Source: Nematopogon swammerdamellus
Lineage: Eukaryota; Arthropoda; Insecta; Lepidoptera; Adelidae
Length of the DNA: 64,000 bases
NCBI GenBank assembly: GCA_946902875.1
Contig: OX336348.1
Location: 13,975,741-14,039,740, forward strand
Reading direction: 5' to 3'
In this document: positions 24,301-31,200 of the stretch, piece after piece
How the letters are laid out: every line of letters begins with the position of its first letter
How positions within the stretch are numbered: the stretch's first letter is position 1
Made by a program: the position numbers and the translations under genes
Notes under the pieces: model-generated
The model's input: only the letters and a program-made list of their open reading frames with translations
What the model was told of the DNA's origin: nothing
Database searches by the model: none

Positions 24301-24434
24301 TGTCAGTCGATCACCGCGAGATCTGCAAGCCGAGCGGTCGCTCCTGTCTCCTGTATCGCGAACTGCTTCACGTCATCGACGCGGCGCTGGGGAGCACGCG
24401 CGCGCGTCACAGTGACACTTGCAGCTGTCATTGA
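5319..24434 (+). CDS. SERAC1: SERAC1-like alpha/beta hydrolase gene (3' five exons)
   Basis: This is the 3' part of a gene for a SERAC1-family serine hydrolase. SERAC1 proteins act at mitochondria-ER contacts in phosphatidylglycerol/cardiolipin remodelling (family knowledge). Exons read 5319-6393, 7962-8089, 10754-10930, 12582-12734 and 24274-24434; every junction is GT-AG and phase-compatible. The joined protein shows, in order, TWRQ, a long acidic insertion, CWPRDWLQVDYPDARVISIN, the nucleophile elbow GHSKGG inside RPIVWVGHSKGGLFIKQ, GFMFYSVPHRGSPLA, VVRSLVETR, RIVSVESADAGVG and VDHREICKPSGR, then a short tail ending CSCH-stop. This order matches SERAC1 end to end. The Ser of GHSKGG is the likely nucleophile, and His of VDHREICKP a candidate triad His (inference). 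The first exon begins after an acceptor, so the N-terminal exons must lie upstream; I could not find them in 1-5318. Introns are packed with repeats. A divergent paralogue cannot be excluded. Confidence 0.88.
6475..6955 (+). repeat. Minisatellite-bearing repeat, copy B
   Basis: About five units of TTTAGTCACCATTCTAAGT...CGCCATGAT are followed by the same unique part as copy A (GGATTAGAGTTTTAAGTAAT, GGATAAGTCATGGAGGC). A short inverted repeat (ATTCCATTCATCCATGAATG) lies near 6820-6845. It lies just inside the intron behind the SERAC1-like first exon. Confidence 0.65.
7202..7400 (-). mobile_element. CR1-like LINE C-terminal fragment
   Basis: The minus strand encodes CRCFIHRTIYVFSPKYRLGF and SLLSGRHGI, then 3' DNA with CACCTACAAGTAGGCG-type sequence. 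It parallels the longer copy ending at 55260 (FIHRTGKMWNALPAHLFPPK). Confidence 0.7.
7402..7660 (-). mobile_element. tRNA-type SINE, body and 3' end
   Basis: On the minus strand the segment has CTACCACCTAGTAAGG-type body, GGTGATATGGGCTGGTCGGA and a short A-tail. The head is absent. A LINE 3'-end fragment follows at 7660-7945. Confidence 0.65.
7660..7945 (+). mobile_element. LINE 3'-end fragment
   Basis: It contains GCGAAGTTTCTTGCCGGCTC, GGTGTAATCGAACCGG and AATAAAGAATAAAC, like 4200-4600. It ends a few bases before the acceptor of the second visible SERAC1-like exon. Confidence 0.5.
7962..8089 (+). CDS. SERAC1: SERAC1-like exon, nucleophile elbow
   Basis: The acceptor is GATGTCCTTTAG and the donor is GGAAG|GTTTGT. 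The preceding exon leaves CG and this exon supplies A, making Arg. The exon encodes LRLHERAQQMTEQLLALGVG then RPIVWVGHSKGGLFIKQIYSE. GHSKGG is the GxSxG nucleophile motif; SERAC1 usually has GHSMGG, so Met is replaced by Lys here. The residues before it match the amphipathic stretch leading to 'GVGxRP' in SERAC1. Confidence 0.87.
8141..8362. mobile_element. Foldback MITE, 222 bp
   Basis: The ends AGCTAGAAACTCATTGGGCC and its complement are followed by CACGTACGC, then long inner arms (GGCGCGTCGGTCTCCATA, ATGGAAGAGTGCAGCACGCA). Almost the whole element can fold. It interrupts a repeat reading GGGGTTAT|TAGTTTGACGTG. Target duplication is ambiguous (TAT or TTA). Confidence 0.8.
8363..8659 (+). 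repeat. TTTGACGTGTG repeat with (TG)n
   Basis: AGTTTGACGTGTGAGAGGGT, a (TG)n run at about 8385-8404 and two GATGCGGTTTTTTT/GCATGCGGTTTTTTT segments. This is a dispersed non-coding repeat interrupted at its left by the foldback element. Confidence 0.5.
8660..8758. mobile_element. Small inverted-repeat element, 99 bp
   Basis: CTTACTTAAAGGAGTCGG at the left end is matched by CCGACTCCTTTAAGTAAG at the right end. The interior contains TCGAGCTGCGCGGGAA. This is a short hairpin-forming MITE. Confidence 0.7.
8790..9373 (+). mobile_element. Two adjacent SINE bodies, the first with GTGTGGGGCCGG head
   Basis: Copy one (8790-9121) joins the module GTGTGGGGCCGGTACTTT...GTCGTAAAAGGCGACTAAGG to the 5S-family body (CTAGGTGGTAGGGTT, GGTTGGTACCACCGCACTGA) and an A-tail. 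Copy two (about 9122-9373) starts at GGGATATGACTCCCTTC and has the same body and A-tail. They are in the same orientation. Confidence 0.72.
9500..10670. other. GC-richer non-coding block in intron
   Basis: About 1.1 kb with a composition unlike its AT-rich surroundings: no long frame, with words such as CCCCGGTAGGTGGTGGTCAT and a terminal GACGTCTATAAAC echoing TAGACGTCTGGATTTTATAG 50 bp earlier. It may be the 5' untranslated region or another non-coding part of a retroelement. I do not recognise it. Confidence 0.35.
10754..10930 (+). CDS. SERAC1: SERAC1-like exon
   Basis: The acceptor is GCATTGCAG and the donor is AAAG|GTGAGT. One G is carried in to make Gly. The exon encodes YQEYVGNGGSKMAADKARLW, then a conserved block STAGFMFYSVPHRGSPLADI, then PPLVARSIELLEMGK. 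The FYSVPHRGS segment corresponds to FYSVPHxGS of SERAC1. Confidence 0.87.
11008..11220 (-). mobile_element. 5S-family SINE body, 3' part
   Basis: Reverse-oriented body: GGTGCCATGTCAGTGC, TCGGCTACACTGAACTGG and AACCCGGGCGGG, with the A-tail at 11008. No head is present. Confidence 0.65.
11366..11440 (-). repeat. tRNA-like sequence
   Basis: The reverse complement contains a perfect B box (AAGTTCGAATCC) and a plausible A box region (GGCCGGCGGCAGTCTTGG) spaced as in a tRNA. The stems do not close well and it lies among repeats, so it is more likely a SINE head or tRNA relic than a functional tRNA gene. A GGTTCCGT-type fragment follows at 11684-11735. Confidence 0.45.
11953..12450 (+). mobile_element. 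5S-type SINE with palindromic insertion
   Basis: The head GTCAGCCTCGATAGCTCAGT is followed by a 5S rRNA-like core (GTTAAGCAACGC, GGTCAGTACTTGGATGGG, TGACCGC), a stem-closing GGAGGCTGAC, a B-box-like GGTTCGGATTCC, the shared body and an A-tail. At 12196-12323 a near-perfect foldback interrupts the body between CAG repeats. Its frames are non-coding. Confidence 0.85.
12196..12323. mobile_element. Perfect foldback MITE inside a SINE, 128 bp
   Basis: Two complementary arms of about 62 bp (CAGGTCTATTCTTGTAAATT... and the reverse) surround a 4-base loop, ACCA. CAG flanks both sides (12193-12195 and 12324-12326). The interrupted SINE otherwise reads CCAGTTCAGTGTAGCC. No mismatch was seen between the arms, so the insertion is recent or maintained. 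Confidence 0.88.
12582..12734 (+). CDS. SERAC1: SERAC1-like exon
   Basis: The acceptor is GCTCGACAG at 12573-12581 and the donor is GCCG|GTTAGA, a GT donor with a weak context. The exon encodes DCSEVLSLQERWMRAVDGAG, then VVRSLVETRRTLMAVLW and RIVSVESA. The VETR and RIVSVESA motifs match SERAC1. It leaves one G, which joins AC of the next exon to make Asp (ESADAG). Reading through the donor gives an immediate TAG, which supports splicing here. Confidence 0.85.
12735..13100. other. Intron sequence, no feature recognised
   Basis: Start of the last SERAC1-like intron. It is AT-rich with two loosely similar stretches ending in ATTTATTCCCTTCTT (near 12965 and 13040). Nothing else was identified before the MITE fragment. 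Confidence 0.4.
13101..13160 (-). mobile_element. Left part of a split AAAGCCGCG MITE
   Basis: CTCCTGCGCATGTTTTTTCG followed by an A-rich stretch and ATTATTTCTG matches the complete copy at 24504-24667 in reverse orientation. The missing right part resumes at 22459-22541 and finishes at 23436-23457. The Harbinger element and an 894-bp element were therefore inserted into it. Confidence 0.7.
14880..15211. mobile_element. MITE with 29-bp inverted repeats
   Basis: The left end AAGCCGCGTACAGACCTAGC and the right end (reverse complement AAGCCGCCTACATACCTAGC) differ at two positions and continue through GAGCGAGAG. The interior is GC-rich with many GCGA/TCGC words. TA precedes the left end; the right flank is AA, so a TA duplication is only partly preserved. 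It lies within the Harbinger element. Confidence 0.7.
16250..16575 (-). mobile_element. (CATA)n-tailed SINE-like repeat, copy 2
   Basis: ACATACATACATAT, CCCGACAATCGGGGTAAGCA, GTATTCGAACAAGATTCAAT, GCGAGCCTGTCGACCTTTAG, GTCGCCTTTTACGACATGCA and GTACCGGCCCCACACC. It is one of the more complete copies and lies inside the Harbinger element. Confidence 0.7.
17366..17758 (+). mobile_element. 5S-type SINE with internal inverted duplication
   Basis: A full head (GTCAGCCTCGGTAGCTCAGT), 5S-like core and body. At about 17603-17750 part of the body is present twice in opposite orientation: AACTAGGTGCCATGTCAG, then later CTGACATGGCACCTAGTT, around a TGTGTTTTCCG centre. The result is a long hairpin. The A-tail is missing. 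Confidence 0.82.
20322..20816 (+). mobile_element. tRNA-type SINE carrying a LINE 3'-end insertion
   Basis: The tRNA-like head has a B box (GCGGTTCGAATCC), then GTGTACCAATGAGGTTCTTC. The body (CTTACTAGGTGGTAGGC, GATGTAAGATGGCCGCAT) ends in CCCATATCGGATTACATAAA. At about 20482-20575 the 3' tail of the REL-endonuclease LINE (CCACTCGCTAGTCCCGGCCT...ATCCACACCTTCC) is inserted. The SINE lies within the broken Harbinger transposase. Confidence 0.8.
21400..21592 (+). repeat. GGTTCCGT/GACA repeat copy, partial
   Basis: It contains TTGTTATATCCGCCATAATA, (GGAC)n-like GGACGGACGGACAGACGG and GGCGTAGGCTTAGTAATAGG. It lies in the Harbinger transposase intron region. Confidence 0.6.
22542..23435. mobile_element. 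894-bp inverted-repeat element with 4-bp target duplication
   Basis: The termini are perfect 27-bp inverted repeats starting CGTCGGCCTAATTATCAGAA and extending imperfectly for a few more bases. The element is flanked by ATTC (22538-22541 and 23436-23439). It interrupts an AAAGCCGCG MITE at a point where intact copies read ATTCGCAG or ATGCGCAG. A tRNA-type SINE body lies inside (22697-22934). No coding potential was seen. The 4-bp duplication and CGTC end do not match a family I can name. Confidence 0.8.
22697..22934 (+). mobile_element. tRNA-type SINE, body and tail
   Basis: TACTAGGTGGTAAGACTCAA, TACCACCGTACTGGATGCAA, TTCTCGGAGGTGATATTGG, GACTCAGCCACCCATACC and TGATTACATAAAAAAAG. The head is missing. 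It is inserted in the 894-bp element. Confidence 0.75.
23672..23824. mobile_element. AAAGCCGCG MITE, second copy
   Basis: This copy has the same inverted-repeat ends (AAAGCCGCGTCTCCTGCG) and the same centre (GGGGCGTGGCCATACAC) as the copy at 24504. It lies inside the SERAC1-like last intron, beside fragments of the GGTTCCGT-type repeat. Confidence 0.75.
24033..24236. mobile_element. CAAGAAC MITE, copy 1
   Basis: The left end GCAAGAACGTTAGAAGAGG and the right end CTCTAACGTTCTTG are inverted repeats. CCCGCAC occurs on both sides (24026-24032 and 24237-24243), a 7-bp duplication. The interior has GGACGTCGGACTGTCCAATG and GGTCCGACGCCCC. Confidence 0.72.
24274..24434 (+). CDS. SERAC1: SERAC1-like terminal exon
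   Basis: The acceptor is TCCCTCTCCACAG at 24261-24273 and the stop TGA is at 24432-24434. The exon encodes DAGVGALCGVSVDHREICKP, then SGRSCLLYRELLHVIDAALG and a short Cys-containing tail. VDHxxICKP is a SERAC1 signature and contains the candidate catalytic His. The exon is 11.5 kb from the previous one, with the whole nested transposon stack between. No AATAAA lies close behind the stop. Confidence 0.87.
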
Positions 24435-24503
24435 AGCACACACAGACCAACAATCCACCACTACACCATAGAAGAAAGATTATAGAGCTAACATCATGGC
24501 TAA

Positions 24504-24667
24504 AGCCGCGTCTCCTGCGCATGTTTTTTCGAAACATTACACAGAAACATCGAAACATTGGGGCGTGGCCATACACATTTGTATGAAAACCATAAAGAAA
24601 TAATATTTTTGAGTAATGTTTCTTGTGTATAATGTTTCGAAAAAACATGCGCAGGAGACGCGGCTTT
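24504..24667. mobile_element. AAAGCCGCG MITE, complete copy
   Basis: This 164-bp element has near-perfect inverted repeats (AAAGCCGCGTCTCCTGCGCA, then TGTTTTTTCGAAACATTA) with TA on each side consistent with a TA duplication, as in Tc1/mariner-type MITEs. The central part reads GGGGCGTGGCCATACAC. A partial further copy abuts at about 24668-24725. Confidence 0.82.
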
Positions 24668-24839
24668 ACACAAAAACATTTGTTTTCATACAAATGTGTA
24701 TGGCCACGCCCCAATGTTTCGAAAAAATCATCCACCACATCCAAAATCACCCAGACAGAAACGGAGTATTATATTCTTTGGACAGAGCCAACACCACAGA
24801 TTACATTACGTCACCGGCACGAGCCCACTCATGAGATAA

Positions 24840-24885
24840 AGCTGGAACAAACCCCCCCCCCTCCCCCCCCCCCCCCCCCCTCCAT
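24840..24885. repeat. Poly(C) tract
   Basis: About 28 C bases interrupted by single T bases, at 24852-24880. Similar tracts occur at 27080-27103, 47053-47071, 53638-53655 (G), 53745-53762 (G) and 54656-54672. Confidence 0.85.
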
Positions 24886-24927
24886 AGTTACTCTATGGCT
24901 GCAACCGATCTTCAGCGACCTGCTTGC

Positions 24928-25300
24928 TTGTCAGCCTCGGTAGCTCAGCAGTGCGATCGGTCGACTGTCTGTCGTGATCATAAGCACACCTGGGCGCGGT
25001 CACAACTTGAATGGATGACCGCTCGACCGTTGGAGACTGACCGCGGTTCGCATACCACGTTAAACTGTAGGTCCCTTCCCTTCTTACCTTAGTGGAGGTT
25101 TTAACCCGCCCGGGCTGCTAGTACCACACTGAATGAAAGGTCAGTCGAAACGGCTATGAAAATAGTTTACGTTTTCCGTCCCGTTCAGTGTAGCCGGCAC
25201 GACCGAAGGGAAGCACTGACCTGGCACCTAGTTCACCAAGGTGTTACGGGCTAACATCATGAATGTTTTAGGTGTTGTAACCGTCAGTTTCCATAAAAAA
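24928..25300 (+). mobile_element. 5S-type SINE
   Basis: The head GTCAGCCTCGGTAGCTCAGC, a diverged core (ATAAGCACACCTGGGCGCGG, ATGGATGACCGC), GGAGACTGACCGCGGTTCG, the body and a CCATAAAAAAAAAC tail. It is adjacent to a tRNA-type SINE in the same orientation. Confidence 0.8.
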
Positions 25301-25317
25301 AAACTTACCACAGTAAC

Positions 25318-25562
25318 AAGTTCCTTGCCCCTTACTAGGTGGTAGGCTCAAATTGTAGCCGACTGGGTTGATACCACCGTACTGGATGTAAGATGGCCGC
25401 AGAGCAGCCTCGGCTGTGTTCTCCTCTAGTCCAGTATAGCCAGCAATCCAGGGAAGTCTCCGGTATGGCACCTACCATCTCGGAGGTGATATTGGATGGT
25501 CGGAGCATGCGCTTTAGCCCCTCCAACTCAGCCACCCATAGCGGATTACATAAAAAAAAAAA
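25318..25562 (+). mobile_element. tRNA-type SINE, body and tail
   Basis: TTGCCCCTTACTAGGTGGTA, GATGTAAGATGGCCGCAGA, TCGGAGGTGATATTGGATGG, CAGCCACCCATAGCGG and ATTACATAAAAAAAAA. The head is missing. Confidence 0.75.
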
Positions 25563-26005
25563 GTTCGCTAATTCAAACTTCATTGGGTACCCAGCTGTTT
25601 CTTTTATAAATTTACGAATGTATTTTATGTTAAATAAACAATGTCCATACTTTTATTATAGTGTTCGTTTTATTACCGTTGTGTATACAGAAAACCGTAA
25701 ATCTTCATATAACTTAACCCTTCACTTCAACTATAAGGCCTCCAAAAAACTTTCACCCTCCTTCGGCTCGCAAGTCCAGCGTTGCCGCCGCGCGCCAAGT
25801 TGTCTCATCTCATTCTCACAACAGTACGGAGATTTGAGTAAATAAAAACACCTTTGAAAAATTGGCAGCGCCTTACGGTACGGCCACACCACTCGCAATT
25901 GATATTCAAGTTCAGTGGTACGGCCGTACCACTCGCGGACCGAGGGGTTTAATTATATAACAAACTAAGTGCATGCATATGCAAACATATTTACATGTTT
26001 TACCT
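25563..26005. other. Intergenic, no feature recognised
   Basis: AT-rich DNA with a GC-richer patch (TCGGCTCGCAAGTCCAGCG) and a tandem ACGGCCNNACCACTCGC pair near 25880 and 25920. No gene was recognised. Confidence 0.4.
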
Positions 26006-26013
26006 ACTTCTAC

Positions 26014-26453
26014 CAATGAGGTATTATGTTTTACACTCGGCCGACGGGCATTGCTCCGCCGAGTTGAGGCACAATATTTGCGAATTGGGGCACATCGAAA
26101 CTAGTCGATCGCGAGCGGCCGAACTCGTCGCACGCGCAGCCTTCTGCGCGCATCTCGCGCCTGTCATTATGCCCGGTTGTATTTCAATGCACATGTTGGG
26201 TTGGCCTTGGCTGGCATTGTCGCTTACGGGCCGCTAGCCCCTCTCCCGCTCGCTTTCCGCCCCCCGCGCGAACTCCTCTCACCGCCCGCTAGCCCCACTC
26301 CCGGTCGCTTCCCGCCCCGCGCGAGCTCCCCTCTACCGCTCGGCTCTGCGCTCCGCCTCCCCGCTACCTTACCTCATACCTCAGCTGATGGGACGCCGTT
26401 TCTCTGTATTTTTCTTCGTAGCGATAGCTCTAGTAAAACATAATACCTCATTG
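26014..26453. mobile_element. GC-rich hAT-like MITE, copy 1
   Basis: Inverted ends CAATGAGGTATTATGTTTTA and its complement are flanked by 8-bp near-duplications ACTTCTAC (26006-26013) and ACCTCTAC (26454-26461). The interior is GC-rich (GCCGAACTCGTCGCACGCGC, CCCGCGCGA). A 376-bp relative lies at 52538-52913 in reverse orientation. The 8-bp duplications and CA...TG ends suggest the hAT superfamily. Confidence 0.82.
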
Positions 26454-26754
26454 ACCTCTACAAAAATATTATAATTTTAAAATAAACATTAGGTATGTAT
26501 TGCTATGAAAGTATAAGTTAAAAATAAAGAATAACCTATACGTAATACTAAAAACATTAATAAATAAATTTTAATCTATTATCAGAAATGTGTTCTCACA
26601 CAAAACCCGAAATTAATTTGGAATTTTCGAAATCAATTACAAAACAACCACTGCTAAAACTGCTAAAGGAATGTTCCCCTTCGTTTCTATACACACATCA
26701 CGACTTGTCTCCCAAAAGGGGTAGGCAGAAATAAAGGATCTCCCCGTGCCACGA

Positions 26755-27140
26755 TACTGACACACCTATGGGAGCGTTCATAAACCACGTGATGGATTTT
26801 AGGTCACTTTTGGACCCTCCTCCCCCCTCATGACCGAAAGGCGGAACCCCTCAGTCGTGACATTCATAAAATTCCATTTATACAACTCTGAGGTACGCGT
26901 GCTATTTCTGATCAATGTGAATTATAATGCTGCTAACATTTGGGTAGGAAGATGATGAATATACAATATTGAGACATGGAGACACTTACAGGAGCGCTCG
27001 ACACGGCACGACTCTGCTTCGGTACGTGACTCGGGCTGGTACACCCCCCCCTCGTGACCGTTTGTGCCCGAGAGCCGGACCCCCCCCCCCCCCCCCCCCC
27101 CCCATAATCCGTCACGTGGTATATGAACGAACGCTCCCTA
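26755..27140. repeat. CACGTG...GAACG repeat with poly(C)
   Basis: GGAGCGTTCATAAACCACGT and (reverse) CACGTGGTATATGAACGAAC bracket the segment, with CCTCCTCCCCCCTCATGACC and a poly(C) run at 27080-27103. It forms an imperfect inverted structure about 370 bp long. No coding potential was seen. Confidence 0.55.
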
Positions 27141-27713
27141 TGAGGCAATATGTTGGAGTGAGCCCTTTCAAGTGCTCAAATTACGCAACCGATCACTGAA
27201 CTTTATTAAACTAGTAAGTTGGAATGGCTTTAGAGAGCAATTTTTTGATGTTAACTTGATAATCACCATTTTGGGGTTCGCAGCAGTAGTGACACCAAAA
27301 ATCGTGTTTATTCCAGGCCGCAGCGCGGCGAATTTGCGCAACAACATGGCGTCCGTCAACACGTCTCGAAAACAACTGAGAAATCCGTAAATGTTTTGCT
27401 CTAGGCTGGCGCCAAAGTGAATGAGATCAAGTAGGGCATAGCTTCACCTTTATTTAGAAGTATCTAATGAGCCTTATCCCAATATTCAAAGAGTGTGTAT
27501 TTCAATGCCGAAATTCAGCTGCTCCGCCTTTCCAAAATTGGAATGCGAAGTTTCGGTCACTTTTCGGCGCCGTTCCAATTTTGGAACGGTGACGCGTGAA
27601 TGGTTAAGGGCTTGATGCATAGTGTGTGTGTAGTGTAAATATACAATGTGGGAGAAGTAAATTGTATGCGATGTGTAACGCAATGCTATCCTCATCAATT
27701 CGTCAGTCTTAAT

Positions 27714-28224
27714 CTATTCTGCTTGTTCCACATACGCTGATTTCAGCATAGCCTTACTTATCTCCTTCAAATGTGTCTTCATATGCGATCGAAGATAGCT
27801 CGGACGTGAAAAAAACTTATAACAAGTTGTACACTGATGTACTTTCTCGCCAGTGTGCATTTTCATATGCCTCGACAGTTTACTGCTCGTTACAAATTTT
27901 TTATCACAAATATTGCACTCGTAGGGTTTCTCCCCTGTATGGGTTCTCATGTGTATTTTTAAATAGTAACTTTGTTTGAAAGTCTTGCTACAAACTTTAC
28001 ACTTGTGTTCACTTCCAGCCCTGTGCATCTTCTGATGTTCGGCAAATGATTCCGTATCGAGGAAGACTTGTTTACACTCTTTGCATTTGTGCGTCTCTTC
28101 GACGATGAAAACTTTGACAGTATTGCCGCGTTCGCCGTTTTCGAATATGTCAGAGTTTTCCGTTTCACGAACGCGGTTCTCTTCGAATTTTGACATCATC
28201 TTCGTCTGGTCGAAGTCTATGTCC
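27714..28224 (-). CDS. Zinc-finger gene 1, terminal exon with fingers 9-12
   Basis: The acceptor is TTCATTACAG. TT from the previous exon plus G makes Leu, giving EGLDIDFDQTKMMSKFEENR. Four fingers follow (CKEC, CKVC, CNIC, CTTC) with RTHTGEKP and KMHTGEKV linkers, then a C-terminal tail ending in TAG at 27714-27716. The 2.8-kb Jockey LINE interrupts the intron just upstream. Confidence 0.87.
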
Positions 28225-31200
28225 CTGTAATGAAGTTGTACTGAATTTATGGAGGCGGGAGACACTATTAAATAAACCAAAATATACAGAGGAAAAAGAT
28301 GGCGGACGGCGGAACTTTGTCGCGTCGTCGTTGTAATTAAAAACATGTATTTTTGTGGTTCTCGCGGTGCCAGAATTTATACAACAGACGTTAAAAGCTA
28401 CAACAGAAATGGCCGTATACTCTAATGAGTTTTGCCTGTTTCGGGAGGAGACGAATGAACAAAAAAAACCAAAATATAGGGTATTGGGAAGAAGGAACAT
28501 GACAAGTTTTCAAGACGAAACATTTTGCTATAGTCTTAGCATTAATAATGTATAGGTAACGAAATAACGGATTTCAAAATGCAGTGATCAAATGACAGTT
28601 GAGAATGAGGTTAGTTTCGTCAAAATATATCAAGCTTGTGTGTTTATCTTCAGCTCATTCATTCAGATTCAGAGTGCATTCGATTCGCATAGCAGAATGG
28701 AACATCAATGGTCTCTTGCCAAATAAGGACCAAGTTGAACTATTTATTCACCATAATAAAGTAGACATACTTTTAATTTCTGAAGCGCACCTAACAATCA
28801 GATCCCAGTTTCGCATAAAGGGCTTCTGTACATACGCTACACACCACCCAGATGGTACTGGCCATGCTGGTTCTGCGGTAATAATAAGAGATTCCATCAA
28901 GCATCACGCTCTGCCAGAATACAAAACGAACCACCTTCAGGCAACATCTATTGCTGTAGAAGACTGGCAGGGCAGCCTAACTGTTTCTGCCATATATTGT
29001 CCGCCAAGACCCACCATCAGTGATAATCAGTTCCAAGTCTATTTTGAAACACTGGGTAACAGATTTATATCTGGTGGGGATTGGAACGCCAAAAACGTAC
29101 ACTGGGGGTCTCGACTAACATTAACCCGAGGAAGAGAACTTAAAAAGGCCATAAATAAAATGCACCTAAATGTCTTGACTGCAGCTCAACCTACGTACTG
29201 GCCGACAGATCCTAATAAAACCCCAGACCTGATAGACTTCTTCGTCATAAAGGGTATGTCCAGCCTATACTCTTCTATAGAAAGCAACCTAGATGGCTCT
29301 TCTGATCATACCCCCATCATTGCCACAATAAGTACTGCAATCATAGAAGTAGAACCGAGGGAAAGTTTATCAAACAAACAAACTGACTGGGAATCGTTCA
29401 GAGATCACATTAACGATAACATAAATCTAAACATTTGTTTAAAAACGCCAACTGATGTGGAGCTAGCAGCTAGATCATTTACAAATCTAATTCAAGTGGC
29501 TGCATGGAAGTCCACTCCTACCGATAACACATCTAGGAAGTACGGCCGCAACTACCCGGCAGAGGTCAATAAGTTGTTGAGGGAAAAGAGAAGACTGAGG
29601 CGCATCTGGCAGGCAACCCAGAACCCACATGACAAATTCAACCTCAACAAAGCTGCAAAAACACTAAGAGAACTCCTGAAACAAATACAGGATGATACTA
29701 CTCAGCATTACATTGAATCTTTGTCGCCTTGCCAGAGAACGGACTACTCCTTGTGGAAAGCGACAAAATATCTGAAAAGACCGCAAACTGGGTCGGCCGC
29801 CATCCGACTACCTGACAACAGTGAATGGGCAAGGAGCGAAAAAGATAAAGCAGAGGCATTTGCGGTGTTCCTCAGTAAAGTGTTCACCCAGAATGATGAG
29901 GCGGAAAACGATAACTCGGAAAAGGAAATAGCTGCCTACCTAGAGAGTGACCTACAAATGAGTCTACCAATAAAGCCCATCAAGCCACAGGATGTAATAG
30001 CTGTCATAAGAGACTCGGATTCTCACAAAGCCCCTGGATACGACCTCATAACTCCAAGGTTACTCAAAGAAATACCCAGAAAAGGCATCATTCTCATCAC
30101 AGTACTTTTCAACAGCATTCTGAGAACTGGTTATTTCCCAGAGATCTGGAAGGTCTCTCAGATCATAATGATACACAAACCAGGAAAACCAATACACAAG
30201 GTCTCATCATACCGGCCAATCACCCTATTGCCAGTTCTGTCAAAGCTCTTTGAGAAACTACTCTTGAAACGTATGAAGCCTATAATGGAAGACGAAGGCT
30301 TAATACCCGAGCACCAATTCGGATTCCGGTCAGAACACAGCACTGTTGAACAAGTTCACAGAGTAGATGCAAAAATTAGACAAACACTGGAAACGAAACA
30401 ATACTGCTCGGCTGTCTTCTTAGATGTACAACAGGCGTTCGACAAGGTATGGCATAAAGGCCTGCTATACAAATTAAAAAAAACACTACCACACACCTAT
30501 TACGCGGTCTTGAAGTCATACCTGGCCGGAAGAATCTTCCAAGTCAAAGTGGGGGAAGTCACATCACGGTTCTACGAAATAAATGCTGGGGTCCCTCAAG
30601 GATCGGTGCTTGGGCCAGTTCTTTACACCCTGTTCACGGCTGACCTGCCCGAAAGCGAAAATGTCTTGACAGCTACCTACGCAGATGACACGGCAGCACT
30701 TGCAACTCACAAGGAGCCCGCTAAGGCCTCCGAACTACTCCAGTCCCACTTGAATAAAGTAGATCTGTGGCTCAAACGCTGGAGAGTGAAGGTCAGCGCA
30801 GCGAAGTCCAACCACATTACATTCAGCCTCAGAAATGGGGATTGCCCTAGTGTCACTCTCAACAACGAGGTGCTGCCACACCAGACTTCGGTGCGTTACC
30901 TTGGCATGTATCTGGACCGGAAACAGCTCTACAAGGAGCACATAAAAAAGAAGAGAAACGAGCTCGCCATAAGGTACAGCAATCTGAATTGGCTGATGGG
31001 CAGGCAATCCAGACTAAGCCTGAACAACAAGCTCCTCCTATACAAGGTTATAATCAAACCAGTATGGACCTACGGGATACAACTGTGGGGGACAGCCAGC
31101 AACAGTAACGTGGAAATCCTTCAGAGATTCCAAAACAAAATTCTAAGAGACATTGCACGAGCTCCCTGGTTTACAAAAAACTCCGAAGTCCACGATTACC